Assembly: GCF_018691265.1 (NCBI RefSeq)
Contig: NW_024881277.1
Span: 7,739,080-7,803,079, forward strand
Source: Tyto alba
Lineage: Eukaryota; Chordata; Aves; Strigiformes; Tytonidae
DNA length: 64,000 nt
Reading direction: 5' to 3'
Shown: piece by piece, positions 25,081 to 36,399 of the stretch
Numbering within the stretch: position 1 is the stretch's first letter
Layout: every line of letters begins with the position of its first letter
Program-made: the position numbers and the translations under genes
Notes under the pieces: model-generated
Database searches by the model: none
Seen by the model: only the letters and a program-made list of their open reading frames with translations
Told to the model about the DNA's origin: nothing

Positions 25081-26700
25081 ATGTACCTGTCCCAACACCA
25101 GAGAGAGACTGGTTCCAGCACGGTCTGGCCTGTGAGAGCTCTCAATGCGTCTGTCTGGAAAATAGAATTTTTCCTGTCCGAAACCAAAAGAACGCATAGA
25201 GCGGGACTAGCAAGGGGCTGATTTCCCCTGTGAGCAGGAATTCAGCTGAGGCAATGTAGGCATCTCATCCAGAGCTGGAAGCCCTTGGGCTCAAGCAGGA
25301 CTCAGCTCACCCCATCCACCCCACATCTGACATGATGGGGCAGCTTCTGGCATCTTCTCACAGAAGTCACCCCTGCATGCCCCTCTCCCCGCCTCTACCA
25401 AAACACCTTGTCACGTAAGCCCAATACAGGTGCCTGGTCATCCTTCCTATGATGTGCCCTCAAATACTCCAGGGTGTCTTTAATCTCAGGGTATGACTGC
25501 TGCTTGACATATTGAGTGTGTTTTAACCACTGAAAAATGGTTATTGTCGGCCTGGCTTGCACTTCCGACTCTTTAAAATCTTTTTCATTGGGTCTTGTGT
25601 AGGTGACACAGCCTTTGAGGAAGGGATAACAGAAACAGAGGTGGATGGGATGGAAGAGGACTTACCAGTGATCAGGGTAGATGCATGTTACGGTCCTTAT
25701 CATGTGTGATCAGTGCCAGTAAATGCCTTGTGGAGTCGATGTCATCAGGACTGGGTCATGGTCAGACAAACTGTGCTCCTTTTCACATATACCCCACATG
25801 GACATTTTTATCTGACCTAATCTCCAACAATTCCACAAACAAAAATAATTTCCATTTCTTAGGACAGAATCACCCTGTTTTCAGAGAAACAATTTAAAAC
25901 CCAAAGTGAAAAACACTCGTTCACAGAGAGGTCCAAAATATCTGGGTGTGACATTTAACAAGTGGGTCAATCGGAGGAGCCTCCCAGGGTGACCTTGCCG
26001 ACTGAGGGTGGGGGTTTCTGCTTCTGGGGGTCTGAGAGTCCTTATGGGATGCCAGAGAGAGCACTGGGGATTGTGCCAGGCTTGCTGTGGCATGCCTAGG
26101 AAAGAACCAAAGGCAGGGAAAGGGAAGGACCAAGGTGGTTTGGGGAGAAAGAAGCATCGGAAAACAGGGGGAAAAGGGGATGAAAGGAGCTGGTCACGTG
26201 TGGCTGGTCAGTATAATTGGTTTATGCACACCATGCAACTGATGACTCCAGTCTGTCCTGTCTTATGAAATTCCATCCACCACAACTTTCTGGGGTGAGG
26301 AGATGTCTGCTCTTGGTACGGATAGAGGTCCAAGGGCCCATCCCTGGAGTGGGAAGCACGAGTCAAAGGGGCTCATGCACCTGGTGGGCCAGCAACTGGA
26401 GAGATCAGGCTGTGTGCATGTGTCATGTTGGTGGCTTATGTCATTGGGTGGAACCACTAATGCACATCAAACCAAATTAACCAGCAAGTAGGAGAGTCTT
26501 GGGAGCCAGGTATTTTAGAGACCCTACGTCTGTACTAGACCCTGGTGAGCTCAGAGGATCTGTGAGTTGGTTGCTTGAGGGAGAAAGTGGCCCAAAGCAG
26601 CACCTGGAGAAAATGTGGGGTCTTGCAGTCAGGTACTGATAAGGCCACAGGTCTGGATCTGGAGGGGAGGTTGTCCTTTATGTAAGAGAGCATCAGGAAT
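25080..26700. other. No gene recognised
   Basis: Sequence between the OR-a unit and a CR1 fragment. No exon or repeat signature was identified with confidence. Confidence 0.35.
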
Positions 26701-26739
26701 GCATGGAGCTCTGCCTGGGGACTGACGATGAGTTAGCTG

Positions 26740-27400
26740 AGAGCTGATAGGCCAGGATCAGAGGGCAGAACAACATGGGCAGCACTGTGGGAGGATGGGT
26801 GGATTTCTGCTCCAGACCTCTTGATCAGGTAGATGAGGCCTTCTTCAGACAATTGGAAGGAGCTTATGCTCTGCAGGCCCTGGACCTCATGGCAGGCTGA
26901 AACTGTCCCAGTTGCCTCTGCTGAAGAGGTGCAAGCCACCCAGGAGGATTTTGGAGCTCACTGGTGACATCTTCCTGACAAGGGTGACTGAGGAGACAGT
27001 GAGGTGAGGGGCCCTGCAGCAGGACTTGATACTTGCAAACTAGGAAGAGCTGCTCGGGGCTGTAACAATCAAGGGTGAGAAAGTAGAGTGTAGCATGCTG
27101 AGAGAAGGGAAGAAAGCAAGGGGCAGGACGTCAGGAGAGCAGGCTTTGACCTGCTGAAGGACCTGCTTGGAAGAATCCCATGGGATACAGCCCTGAAGAG
27201 GAAAGGGTGCAGAGAGCTGTTTGATGGTTAATGATCTCCTCTTTGCACTCCAGAACAGTCCACACAGACATGCTGAAAGTCAAGAAAAGGTGTCAGGAGG
27301 ATGGCATGGATGAAAAAGGAGCTCCTGACAGAAACCAAGCATGAAGAGGAAGGACAGAGGAGGTAGAACCTGACAGCATTCCAGGCTCAGCAGTTCTGTG
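26740..27400 (+). mobile_element. CR1 LINE ORF2 fragment (endonuclease to RT linker)
   Basis: Plus-strand words in CR1 order: GGCTTTGACCTGCTGAAGGA, then ACCTGCTTGGAAGAATCCCATGGG, then a GAAAAGGTGTCAGGAGGATGGCATGG run and AAAAAGGAGCTCCTGACAGA. Frames are broken. Homology to the linker between the endonuclease and RT is judged from memory of the family's layout. Confidence 0.5.
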
Positions 27401-27419
27401 ATGCTGTGCTGGAGAGAGA

Positions 27420-28070
27420 CATTTGCGTGTGCGTGTGCTTGTCTGTGTGTGGAGGAACTGGGGGGATGAGGGAATTCTGGATCCAGGTCCCAGACAGCTG
27501 GAGGGACCTAAAACCAGCTTCTGGAGAGATCCTTATTGTTTCAATCTCTCTACAGGTATATATTTTCCACTAACACGGTCTAACATACAAATAGCCCAAC
27601 CCTCATTTACCCTTTCTCCACTGACCCTGACTTTGCTTGTTTTGTGATCTCATTTGCTGTTTTGAAGATTGTGTTGATGGTAATTCCTACCTGGGGCTGT
27701 AGAGCCCTGCAGCTCCTCAGGCTGTTATTACGTGAGAGACACCACCACCATCAAGGTGAGCTATCTGCACAGAGGCACTAACAGCTGACCAAGTGGAGCT
27801 TCAGCCCAGGGAAACCTGAGAAACTCTGGGATTCCGGCCAACATAAACCTCTTGAAGTTTACAAGGAGAAGTGTCCAGTCCTGCATTAAGAGGAAGAATA
27901 ATCTCCTCATTTATCAGGACAGGCTTGGACCTGAGTAGCTGATCAGGGACTCTGAGGAGATGGGCCTGGGCACTATGAGGACACCATACAAGACAGCGGT
28001 GCATGCTGGCCACAAACAAGGCCACCTGCATACAGGTCTGCACTAGGATGAGCATGGCCACCCAGACTAT
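27420..28070. other. No gene recognised
   Basis: Left edge of the OR-b unit. No exon identified. Confidence 0.35.
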
Positions 28071-28079
28071 CCTGACATG

Positions 28080-29130
28080 GGTTGAAGTGTGGTTTCAGAG
28101 ATGGTGGAGGTTTTTCTCTAAATCGAGAAACAACATAAGAAAGAAAGAATGGCACAAAGTGAAGCTTTGGAAGTTGAGACTGGACATGAGGATTTTGTGT
28201 TACGTTGAGCTACATGAAGCGTCCCTCCAAGTGCAGTACAATAGGCCACCCAGAAAGAGTCTGGATTAGCCAAAGCTTTGCATTCCAACCAACAGCCCGT
28301 GAGGATGGAGAGATATCAGTAAGGGTAGGAAGATGGTCAAGTGAGAGCAAGGCTGGTAAGCACGGTGGATGTCCCCAGCCTTCAAGAAATCAACTGCAGG
28401 CCTACCAGGAGACACCTAATCCTTACAGCACTGGGGCCTCATGGCTGTAAGGCTGGGGGAGATGAGGACAGGTAATTTCTCCCCTGGCATTCTCCAGGGG
28501 ACAAAACTGGGGGGATGAGGACAGCCTGCAGGGGAAAAGGCCCAGGGCATGCAACCACATCGGACAGCCTGTGGTGGAGATGACAGAGGGCTGTGGGAAA
28601 GTTGAAAGCCCCCAGTAAAGTCAACCCCATCATCATTTTGGCTATGGCTGTTGTCTCTGCCACTGATGCCTGTGAGGAGGCACAGTCCCCTTGCAGCACG
28701 GGGGCCTCATGGCCTCCTTGTGCATCCTCAGGAGCCTGGGAGGTGCACATCTCCATAGCCCCTACCCCAGGAAGAGCCCTGAGGAATGTGGGAGGGACAG
28801 GATCTCCCTTCCCAGGGGCTGGGGGTCATGGCTTGGCCATTTATTTAATGGGCCTAGGGCTTGGAACTTTGGCTTAATACAACACATTCAGGTTTACTCA
28901 GCATCAGAGCCACCTTTCCCTTTTAGTTTTTGACTTGTCATCACTGCCTCCAGAATTCTGCTCTAACAGGACCCTGAGGAGGCTTTGTCAACAGTGTCTC
29001 TCAGTGGGAGCCATTAACAGTGCAGGAAACTTTGGAGTTGGAATATAACATTGACTTCTTCAGAGGTTTCTTCAGCTTCTCAGTGCATGAGGTTCATGGA
29101 GTTGGCACCAAACCCTCCTGAGGGGTCATT
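28080..29130 (+). repeat. Far-upstream element of the OR-b unit
   Basis: Shares blocks with 55640-56550 and 61470-62350. These include GGCACAAAGTG...TTGAGACTGGACATGAGG, TTTGGCTATGGCTGTTGTCTCTGCC, CAGGAAGAGCCCTGA, and GCTCTAACAGG...GAGGAGGCTTTGTCA. The first part (28080-28455) also looks like a second copy of the element in tandem. Confidence 0.65.
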
Positions 29131-29139
29131 AAAGTGCCT

Positions 29140-29385
29140 TGGGCTGTTGCTGTGGTGCTGAGCTGGGCCGGGCTCCTGGGCCGGAGGGAGCTCCTGGCAA
29201 GTGGGCAGCGCTGCAGAGAGACAGCTCTGCCCAGGAGCAGCTCCTCTGCAAAGCGCAGCAGGGCTGAGGGCACTGCCTGCAGGCACCCAGGGCAGAGCAG
29301 CGAGGCACACACAGCTTCAAGGCAGCCTGGGCTGGGAGGATGCTGAGAGGTCCGAGGAGGAGAAAGCATCAGGGCCCTGGCCACA
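29140..29385 (+). promoter_or_regulatory. Putative non-coding first exon and promoter of OR-b
   Basis: A GC-rich block containing CTGGGCCGGGCTCCTGGGCC and GCAGCGAGGCACACAC, ended by a consensus GTAAGT donor (29386-29391). It is almost identical to 56560-56805. The nearest receptor acceptor is at 31077-31078, giving an intron of about 1.7 kb. Avian and mammalian olfactory receptors commonly have such non-coding 5' exons. The transcription start is not determined. Confidence 0.5.
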
Positions 29386-29475
29386 GTAAGTCTGGGGGTG
29401 CAGGGCAATGCAGCTGCAGCTCAGGGAGGGATCTGGGGAAGGCGGCAGACCCACCAGGAATCTGCCTCCTGCCTA

Positions 29476-29508
29476 GAGGAGGAGGAGGAGGAGGAGGAGG
29501 AGGAGGAG
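29476..29508 (+). repeat. (GGA)n tract
   Basis: About 11 GAG/GGA triplets directly after GCCTA, in the first intron of the OR-b unit. The same position in the OR-d unit holds a similar tract (56896-56936); the OR-c unit lacks it. Confidence 0.9.
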
Positions 29509-29509
29509 T

Positions 29510-31078
29510 AGCTGCTCCCAAGCAGGGCTTCCCTGGTGCCCCCTGTGAGGGCCAGGGCATGAGGGCTGCCTTCTGGCGGGGCCGGCTGCAGGGGTGTGCA
29601 GCCGGGTGTGCAGGCAGGGGTGCCCAGGGCTGTCCTTCCCAGCAGGGTCCCTGCACCCCAGGGGGCTGTGTGCTGGGGCAGGGACTCTGCCACCTGCCAG
29701 GGTCAGCACTCAGCCTGCCCAGGTAGCTCCTCACAGCGCTGTGGGGAGAAGCTGTGGGGTAAGGAGCAAGCCACTCTACGGCGGGGCAGGATTGTTCTGC
29801 TATCGAGAGGCTGCTGCCTGGGTCAGGGCTGATTGCAGCTCCACATCGCCCCTGGGACATTTCACAGGGCACTTTTCAAGAAGGACATCAAGGCGGGGTG
29901 CTACTGGGCAGTAAAGGAACTTACCAGGATTGGTGCTTTCACTCCCCGGCTGTGATGGTAGGTGGATATGGTCATGGATCTGTTCAGGTTTGCACAAGAG
30001 ACAAACACTCCTACAGCATTACAGTGAGTGAGGAATGGGTTTATCAGGAAACCTGCTAAAGTCCCTTCACCCACCTCAGCCTACAGAAAGCATTAACATC
30101 ACCTTTGTGGTCTCTTCAGGGTTTATCTGAAATTCTCTTCAAGACTTGCCAGCACAGAGATCCCCCTGGTCAGTGTCCTGTTGCCAGGAAGGTGTATTCT
30201 GGGCAGAGCTGAGGACATGGTGGGTGGGATGGGATCCGTGAGCAGGGACAGGGAGGAGATGTGGGGACAGAGAAACAGTTCCTGGCAAATAGAGCTCCAA
30301 GCAGGATCCCAGGGAGTGCTGAGCCATCCCTTGGGGGTTGTCAGTCTCCTCGCAGATTCCTTTGCTTCTCTCTGACAGGGGCCATGTCCTGCCCTCTCCC
30401 TCACAACTGCACCTCTGTGGTGGTAAAAAGATTTTTCAGACCTTTCCCTGCGGATAAGAGAAACAAGACTCCCCTGCTTTCATTAGAGTCCAGTTACATT
30501 TTTTTTTTTTTTTTTTTTTGAGAGTAATTTTTGTGTGCAGTCATCCTCCAGATAGCAGAAATGAAAGCACAGGGCAGCTGGGAACAAGCTTGATTGATAC
30601 TGCTGCTCTCCTGACTCTGCACTGAGCAAGAGACAGCTGAGCCCTTTTGCCTGTCTTGTCTTAAGACTCCACACTTTCAGTCATAAAGTTGAGGATTTCT
30701 ACCCCTAGAAGTAGTACTCACCAGATGTGATGACGGTGGAAAATAAAAGACACAGAGAAAGTTATCATAACACATGATAAACCTCTCTTCTGCATCCCAC
30801 TCTCTTGGGAGTCATAAGTGCAGATATTGAACATCTCTATTAAGAGTGAATTGCATCTGACATCCCTTGTGAACACTGGAGGAGACAAGAACCAGCTCCC
30901 ATGTCCTCACGGCAGCAGGGCAGAGCTGGCTCCTTGGCAGCACATGGGCAGAGGTCCTGCTCCTCAGAGAAAACAAAGGAAATGTGTTGGAATTGGGAGT
31001 TGGGGGGAGGGATTTTGTTGAGAAATACAGTGGCTTTGCGTGCAGTCTGTCACAATTGTCCCATCTTTTCCTTCTTAG
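29510..31078 (+). other. First intron of the OR-b unit
   Basis: Conserved sub-blocks at 29580-29720 and 30130-30300 match 38730-38870 and 39300-39420 in the OR-c unit and 57010-57160 and 57420-57600 in the OR-d unit. A T21 tract lies at 30499-30519. The acceptor is CCTTCTTAG at 31070-31078. Confidence 0.5.
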
Positions 31079-31107
31079 GCCACTGTCCCCATGTCAAGAA
31101 CCAGCTG

Positions 31108-32034
31108 ATGTCCAACAGCAGCTCCATCACCCAGTTCCTCCTCCTGGCATTCGCAGACAGACGGGAGCTGCAGCTCCTGCACTTCTGGCTCTTCCTGGGC
31201 ATCTACCTGGCTGCCCTCCTGGGCAACGGCCTCATCATCACCGCCATCGCCTGCGACCACCACCTCCACACCCCCATGTACTTCTTCCTCCTCAACCTCT
31301 CCCTGCTCGACCTGGGCTCCACCTCCACCACTTTCCCTAAAGCCATGACCAATTTGCTCTGGAACACCACGGCCATTTCCTATGCAGGATGTACCGCGCA
31401 AGTGTTTCTGCTTCTCTTCTTGATTACAGCAGAGTTTTCTCTCCTCACCATCATGGCCTATGACCGCTACGTTGCCATCTTCCAACCCCTGCACTACGGG
31501 ACCCTCCTGGGCAGCAGAGCTTGTGTCCACATGGCAGCAGCTGCCTGGGGCACTGGGTTCCTCTATGCCACACTGCACACTGCCAACACATTTTCTCTAC
31601 CACTCTGCCATGGCAATGTGGTGAACCAGTTCTTCTGTGAAGTTCCCCAGATCCTCAAGCTCTCTTGCTCAGGCACCTACCTCAGGGAAGTTGTGCTTAT
31701 TGTGGTTAGTGCCTGTTTATTCTTTGCTTGTTTTGTTTTCATTGTGCTGTCTTATGTGCAGATCTTCAGGGCCGCGCTGAGGATCCCCTCTGAGCAGGGA
31801 CGGCACAAAGCCTTTTCCACGTGCCTCCCTCACCTGGCCGTGGTCTCCCTGTTTATCAGCACTTCATTTTTTGCCTACCTGAAGCCCCCCTCTATCTCCT
31901 CTCCACTCCAGGACCTGGTGGTGGCTGTTCTGTACTCAGTGGTTCCTCCTGCATTGAACCCCCTCATTTACAGCATAAGGAACCAGAACCTCAAGGATGC
32001 AGTTCAGAAACTGATGACCAGATGTTTTTTTTAG
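31108..32034 (+). CDS. Olfactory receptor, OR14-like (OR-b), intact
   Basis: A 308-residue rhodopsin-class odorant GPCR of the olfactory cilia membrane, coupling to the olfactory Gs-type protein. It has an N-glycosylation sequon at Asn3, GN in TM1 (39-40), TPMYFFLLNLS at 55-65 and a disulphide Cys at 95. Also present are MAYDRYVAI at 117-124, EL2 cysteines at 167, 177 and 187, and SY at the end of TM5. KAFSTCLPHL in TM6 and NPLIYS in TM7 complete the set. I start at 31108 because a splice acceptor lies 29 bases upstream and the sister gene OR-c starts at the same point. The frame is open further upstream, but that lies beyond the acceptor. Oddity: residue 125 is Phe where MAYDRYVAIC has Cys. 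The ligand cannot be inferred. Confidence 0.93.
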   Translation: MSNSSSITQFLLLAFADRRELQLLHFWLFLGIYLAALLGNGLIITAIACDHHLHTPMYFFLLNLSLLDLGSTSTTFPKAMTNLLWNTTAISYAGCTAQVFLLLFLITAEFSLLTIMAYDRYVAIFQPLHYGTLLGSRACVHMAAAAWGTGFLYATLHTANTFSLPLCHGNVVNQFFCEVPQILKLSCSGTYLREVVLIVVSACLFFACFVFIVLSYVQIFRAALRIPSEQGRHKAFSTCLPHLAVVSLFISTSFFAYLKPPSISSPLQDLVVAVLYSVVPPALNPLIYSIRNQNLKDAVQKLMTRCFF

Positions 32035-34300
32035 AAGCAATATACTGCCCATCTTCTCCATATCACTTTTAATATAACTCATTACAGTCTCAACCTGTCT
32101 TCCTGTCTTTTATATATTTTGTAGTTGTTGATGTTATTGTTGATTTTTTTTTTTTTTTTTCACTTCTAAGTTGTCCATAAAGTGTTTTCACTATTCTTAC
32201 TATTTCAATTTCATTATCTATCTGTCCGGTTTGACCCAGAGACAGTGTAAATGAATTTCCACACCCTCTGCATTTAAATACTGAAAAGGACCCTGCAGTG
32301 ACTTTTTTGTCTGAGGCTTTTTTTCCAAGACCTTCTCTGGTGCTGCTGCGTCAGCTCCTGCATACAGAGTCCCTGCACAGCAGATCTGTGACAGAGCTGG
32401 CCTCTCTAACAGCATCTCCATCACGAAAGGGGATCTCCTCAAGGCAGTGCCCAAACGCTTAGGGATTTTTCCAAGATGCCCAAGGAATAGACTCCAAAGC
32501 GGACTGTTTCTCTGCTTGTTTCCCCATGGGCTCAGTGGGATGGCTCCCAGTATGGTCTTGCAGGGACTGAGGAATGGCTCAGGTGTTACTTGTTGGACAG
32601 CACCCACACAGATGGTGAATGATCTCCAGTTAAACTCCCTGGAGCTCTACAGCATGTGATAGGACTGATGGCAGGTGAATTTTTTTTCTGGAAGGAGTCT
32701 GGAACTGCCAGCAGAGTGCAGGTGATCTAGGTGATCTGCAGGATCAGCGTGTGCCAGGAGGTCAGCAGTGAGTGGAGCCCACTGAACACAAACATGTCCA
32801 GGGTGGAGGGACCCAGGTATAAAGTGCTAAATCTGGGTGTGAAGTGCTGAGTGAGGGCTCTGCACCCCCAAGGGACACAGCAGGCACAGGGAAAGGAGCC
32901 TGGTGAGTGATTTGTTCCACCATCAGTGGACTCTTGTAGCCTGAATCCAGTGCAGCATCCAAACACATCTTGTGGTGTGGGAAATAAGGCAGGGTACCTC
33001 TGAGCACCCTCCATGGCCACATAAGAGCTTCTGTGGGAGGCAGTCGGTGGCAGTGATGTCCCTGAGCTGGGTCTGCCTCCCAGCCTGACCAGCACAGCAC
33101 TGTAAAATCATCCTGGGGCCCCAGGCAAGCCCACTTGTTCCTCAGAGCAGCATCAGCAGCTCAGGGGCTGTGGAGAGTATGGAAAGCGGGTGCAGAACTG
33201 GCTGTCCAGGCCAGCACAGATGTGCCCACCTTGAGGAAAGGTCCTGTGGAGAGGTGGGATGTCCTGGGAGAAGAGCAGGACACTGTGTGCATGGAAGGGA
33301 GACATGAAAAGAGAAATTCTTTGCTGTGGGTGCCAGCTGAGGGCAGTGGGAGCTGCCTGAGGAGTCCCAGGGCCAGGACTCTGTGCTGTCCTGGGGAGCA
33401 GGGCTGGCCCGGGGGACTGAAGGCTCCTAGCAGGTGATCTCCAGGCCATGACAGCAGGAGAGACACTGACAGTAACCTCCATCTCCTCCTTTCTGCGGGG
33501 CCAGACCAGACTGGGCTGCTCTGCTCGGCTGGGGAGAAGGCTGGGGAGTGGGGAGAGCTGGGAGGGGGTTGAGATGTCTGGGTGCAGCAGTGCTGGGCAA
33601 GGGATAACACCGCTGTACCGCTGAAGTGTGTGAGTGTGAAAGGTCAGGGCACACAGCTGTGTCCTCACACAGCCAGGCCTCTCCTGGGAGAGACATGAAG
33701 GACCATCAGGGCAGGACCTGCCCTCTGCCCGTGTGCTCTGAACACCCTGGGGAAAGCTGCCCCAGAGTGATCGTCACACACCAGTCAGGAACAACCACCA
33801 TTTCCAGCACGGGCCTCTCACCCCAGCTCAGAGAGGTTGTTTATCCCTCCATGGAGGGACACTGAGTGACCAGGTCAGCAGTCCATGTTTGCATTGTACA
33901 GATGAGTCGTGAGTATGCAAATTGTGTGCACGTGGGGAGATGAACCTGAATGAGCACAGATGCCCTCAGCTATTCCCGGGGATCCCATGAACGTCTGTGG
34001 GACAGACAGTGTCTCACAGTCACTTCACCTTGAGCGTACTGTCCCCTGGGAACCCACCAGAATGCAGCACTGGGATGTGCTTCCTTGAGCTGAGGTCCCC
34101 GTGTCCATTCCTCATGCCTCGGGGCACCTCAGAGGAGTGCAGAGCAGGGTGGTACACTGCGAAGCTCAGGTGCCTGCCAGCCTCTGGGAGCAGCAACTGG
34201 AGGCCAGAGAGACACTACAGTTGTGACAGTGCACTGCCTCTGCGTGTGCAAGGGAAGGACTCGTGCCTCTGAACACCCCTGTGGGCATGAAGAGCACACG
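32035..34300 (+). other. Downstream flank of OR-b
   Basis: No gene. 32300-32470 matches 60290-60430. 32590-33120 matches 41600-42200 (downstream of OR-c). 33610-33900 matches 60480-60740. A T17 tract lies near 32144. The flank is therefore part of the duplicated unit. Confidence 0.55.
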
Positions 34301-34477
34301 AGGCCAGCTCAGATGTGGACATCATCTCCTCAGATGTGGTCCAGGGGGTCCCTGTTGTGACAGCAACCTTGCCTGAGCCCACCATCCCCCCAATCCCCAT
34401 CACCATTCCCCCCAGTCCCTGTGGCCCTGTGTCCCACACTGTCCCCATGTCCTTCCCAAATTCACCAATTCCCACAG

Positions 34478-34690
34478 GTGATCACCTCCAGCACCAGCCC
34501 AGCACCCACTGCCACCTCCCCTGTCACCACCACTCTCCCCAGTGTCCAGCCCATGGTCAGACTGGTGGCAGTGGAGCCCATGGTCCCCAGTACCACAGGC
34601 AGCGTCCAGAAGTACATCATGGTGTCCACACCCCCCACCAGTGACACCAATGTTTGCACCAGGACCCCTAAAGGCACCACCATTCTGGAC
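34478..34690 (+). pseudogene. Exon fragment resembling TAF6
   Basis: After a TTCCCACAG acceptor the frame reads [15 protein letters not shown], then [13 protein letters not shown] and [14 protein letters not shown]. The last two segments resemble the C-terminal region of the general transcription factor subunit TAF6 (the QKYI-V-S-PPT stretch) as I remember it. No other TAF6 exon was found, no clear donor follows, and an LTR starts 300 bases on. I read it as a stranded exon from a partial duplication. A real exon of a gene interrupted by assembly is less likely. The family assignment rests on memory. Confidence 0.4.
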
Positions 34691-34999
34691 CCCGACTGTG
34701 CCCCTCCGCCACTGCCTCTCCTGCTGTCCCCTCCACTGTCCCCCCCAAATCAGAGGCCTGAGAGGACTGTTCCAACCCCCCCCCCACACACACACACTCA
34801 GGAAAGCTAACGGGACCCTTAGATGGTGGCAGACTCCCCCCAGTGACCCCACTGGGACCCCACTGCTCTGGGGATGGGTGGTGGCCTGGGTATCTCCTCA
34901 CTGTTCCCATGTCCCCCACACAGTGTCCCCCAGTGTCCTGGAACCACTCTATGGGGACGAGGGGTGGCCTGGGGATCACCCAGTGTTTCCCTGTATTGT

Positions 35000-36080
35000 T
35001 GTCCTGGGTTTCAGTGAGTGGTGGGGTTGTTTTTCGTAGCGAGGGAGGTGGCGATAGGGATGGCCCCTGGGAGAAGTTTCTTGAAGCTTCCCCGGCTCCA
35101 AATCTGCCCCACCTCCACACCAAGGCCAAGGCAGTCAACTGCGCCTCTGCGCTAATATGTTTAAGAAGGGACGTGGTGAGAAGGAGTGGGACTTGTAACG
35201 AGGAATTGAGGCAGCTGCGTGAACACAAAGGTCAATGGAGGAACGGAGGAAGAAAGGAGGGGGGAGGTGTGCTGGAGCAGAGACCCCCCTGTATCCTCTG
35301 GTGAGATGACAGGGTGTCCCTCCCCCTGCCACCCATGAAGATCCACGGTGGGGCAGACACTGATTTATGGTCTGTGTTTTGCATAGATCACCAAGGTGAC
35401 AGTGCCCAAAAAAACCTGGGATCATGCGGGAAAAGGCAGACCTCACTGTTACTGTAGTTCAGCGCTGGGAGGATTCCAGCACGTGGGGCTGTCCCATGCC
35501 AGAGCAGCTTGGGAAGGGCTGCAGCCCATGGGAGGGACTCCAGTTGGAGAAAGTTGATGCCCCACATTGGAGAAGCGTAGGGAAATGCTGCGGCCCTTGG
35601 GAGGGAGTCACATCGGAAAAAGTTTGTGGAGGACTGTCTGCTGTGAGAGGGGGACCATGATGGAGCAGGGGAACAAGTTCCAGCAGCTCCCCCCACCGAA
35701 GATGGAAGAAAAGGCAGCACTGACTGCACCCCCCGATTCCCTGCCCCTGCGCCGCTGGGGGAGGAGGTAGAGATATCGGGAGCAGAGCTGAGCCTGGGAA
35801 GAAGAGAGGGGTGGGGGGAAGGTGTTCTCAAGACGAGGCAATGCTTCTCACTGTCTTATTCTGCTATGTGTTGTTGTTAGTGTCTGTAATATATCTATGT
35901 TCTCTTTTTCTTCCCCTAACGAGTTTGCCTTTTGCCTGTGACCATTATGGGTGATTTGCCCCTCCTGGTCCTATCTTGAAGCCCAAGCCTGGCTTATTTG
36001 TCCCTTCTCATTGCTGGGAAGGAAGGGAGGAGTGAGCGGCTGTGTGGTGCTCAGATACCCTCTGAGCTCAAACCACAACA
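35000..36080 (+). mobile_element. Long avian ERV LTR
   Basis: Begins TGTCCTGGGTTTCAG and ends CTCAAACCACAACA, the TG...CA edges of the avian LTR group. The GTGAGCGGCTGTGTGGTGCTCAG stretch near the 3' end is shared with the other LTRs here. At about 1.08 kb it is twice as long as its relatives (480-625 bp). No partner LTR and no perfect target-site duplication were seen, so it is a solo LTR or a remnant. Confidence 0.7.
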
Positions 36081-36399
36081 GTTGAGCAACCGGCTCTGAC
36101 CTCAGAGCTGGCCCTACCTGGAACCAAAGGCAGGACGAGAGACTTCCTGAGCACAGGGCAGTTGCACCCTGCATTGTCCCAAGAGCTTATGCTGTAGAGA
36201 CCCTCAACTCCTGGTGGAGTTGAACCCTGAAAACCTCCAGAGATGGAGATCACAGAGAGTCTCTGGGTGTCCTGCTGCACTGCAGCACCAGCCTGTTAGT
36301 CAGATTTTCCTGTTGCCCAGGGTGAAGTTCTCAAGAGGCACTTTGTGGCAGTTGCCTCTGCCATACCGTCTGCCGCCAGAGAAGAGTTTGGCTCCACCA

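Noticed and set aside
30901..31107. In-frame upstream extension of OR-b (69 codons)
   Set aside because: It crosses a clear splice acceptor at 31077-31078. The start at 31108 matches the start of OR-c and the normal length of the family.
31075..31578. A 167-codon minus-strand frame opposite OR-b
   Set aside because: Antisense of a conserved receptor, acidic and repetitive because it mirrors Leu-rich codons.
33150..33670. A 171-codon minus-strand frame downstream of OR-b
   Set aside because: It lies in the duplicated flank, has no domain, and is not open in the matching flank of OR-d.
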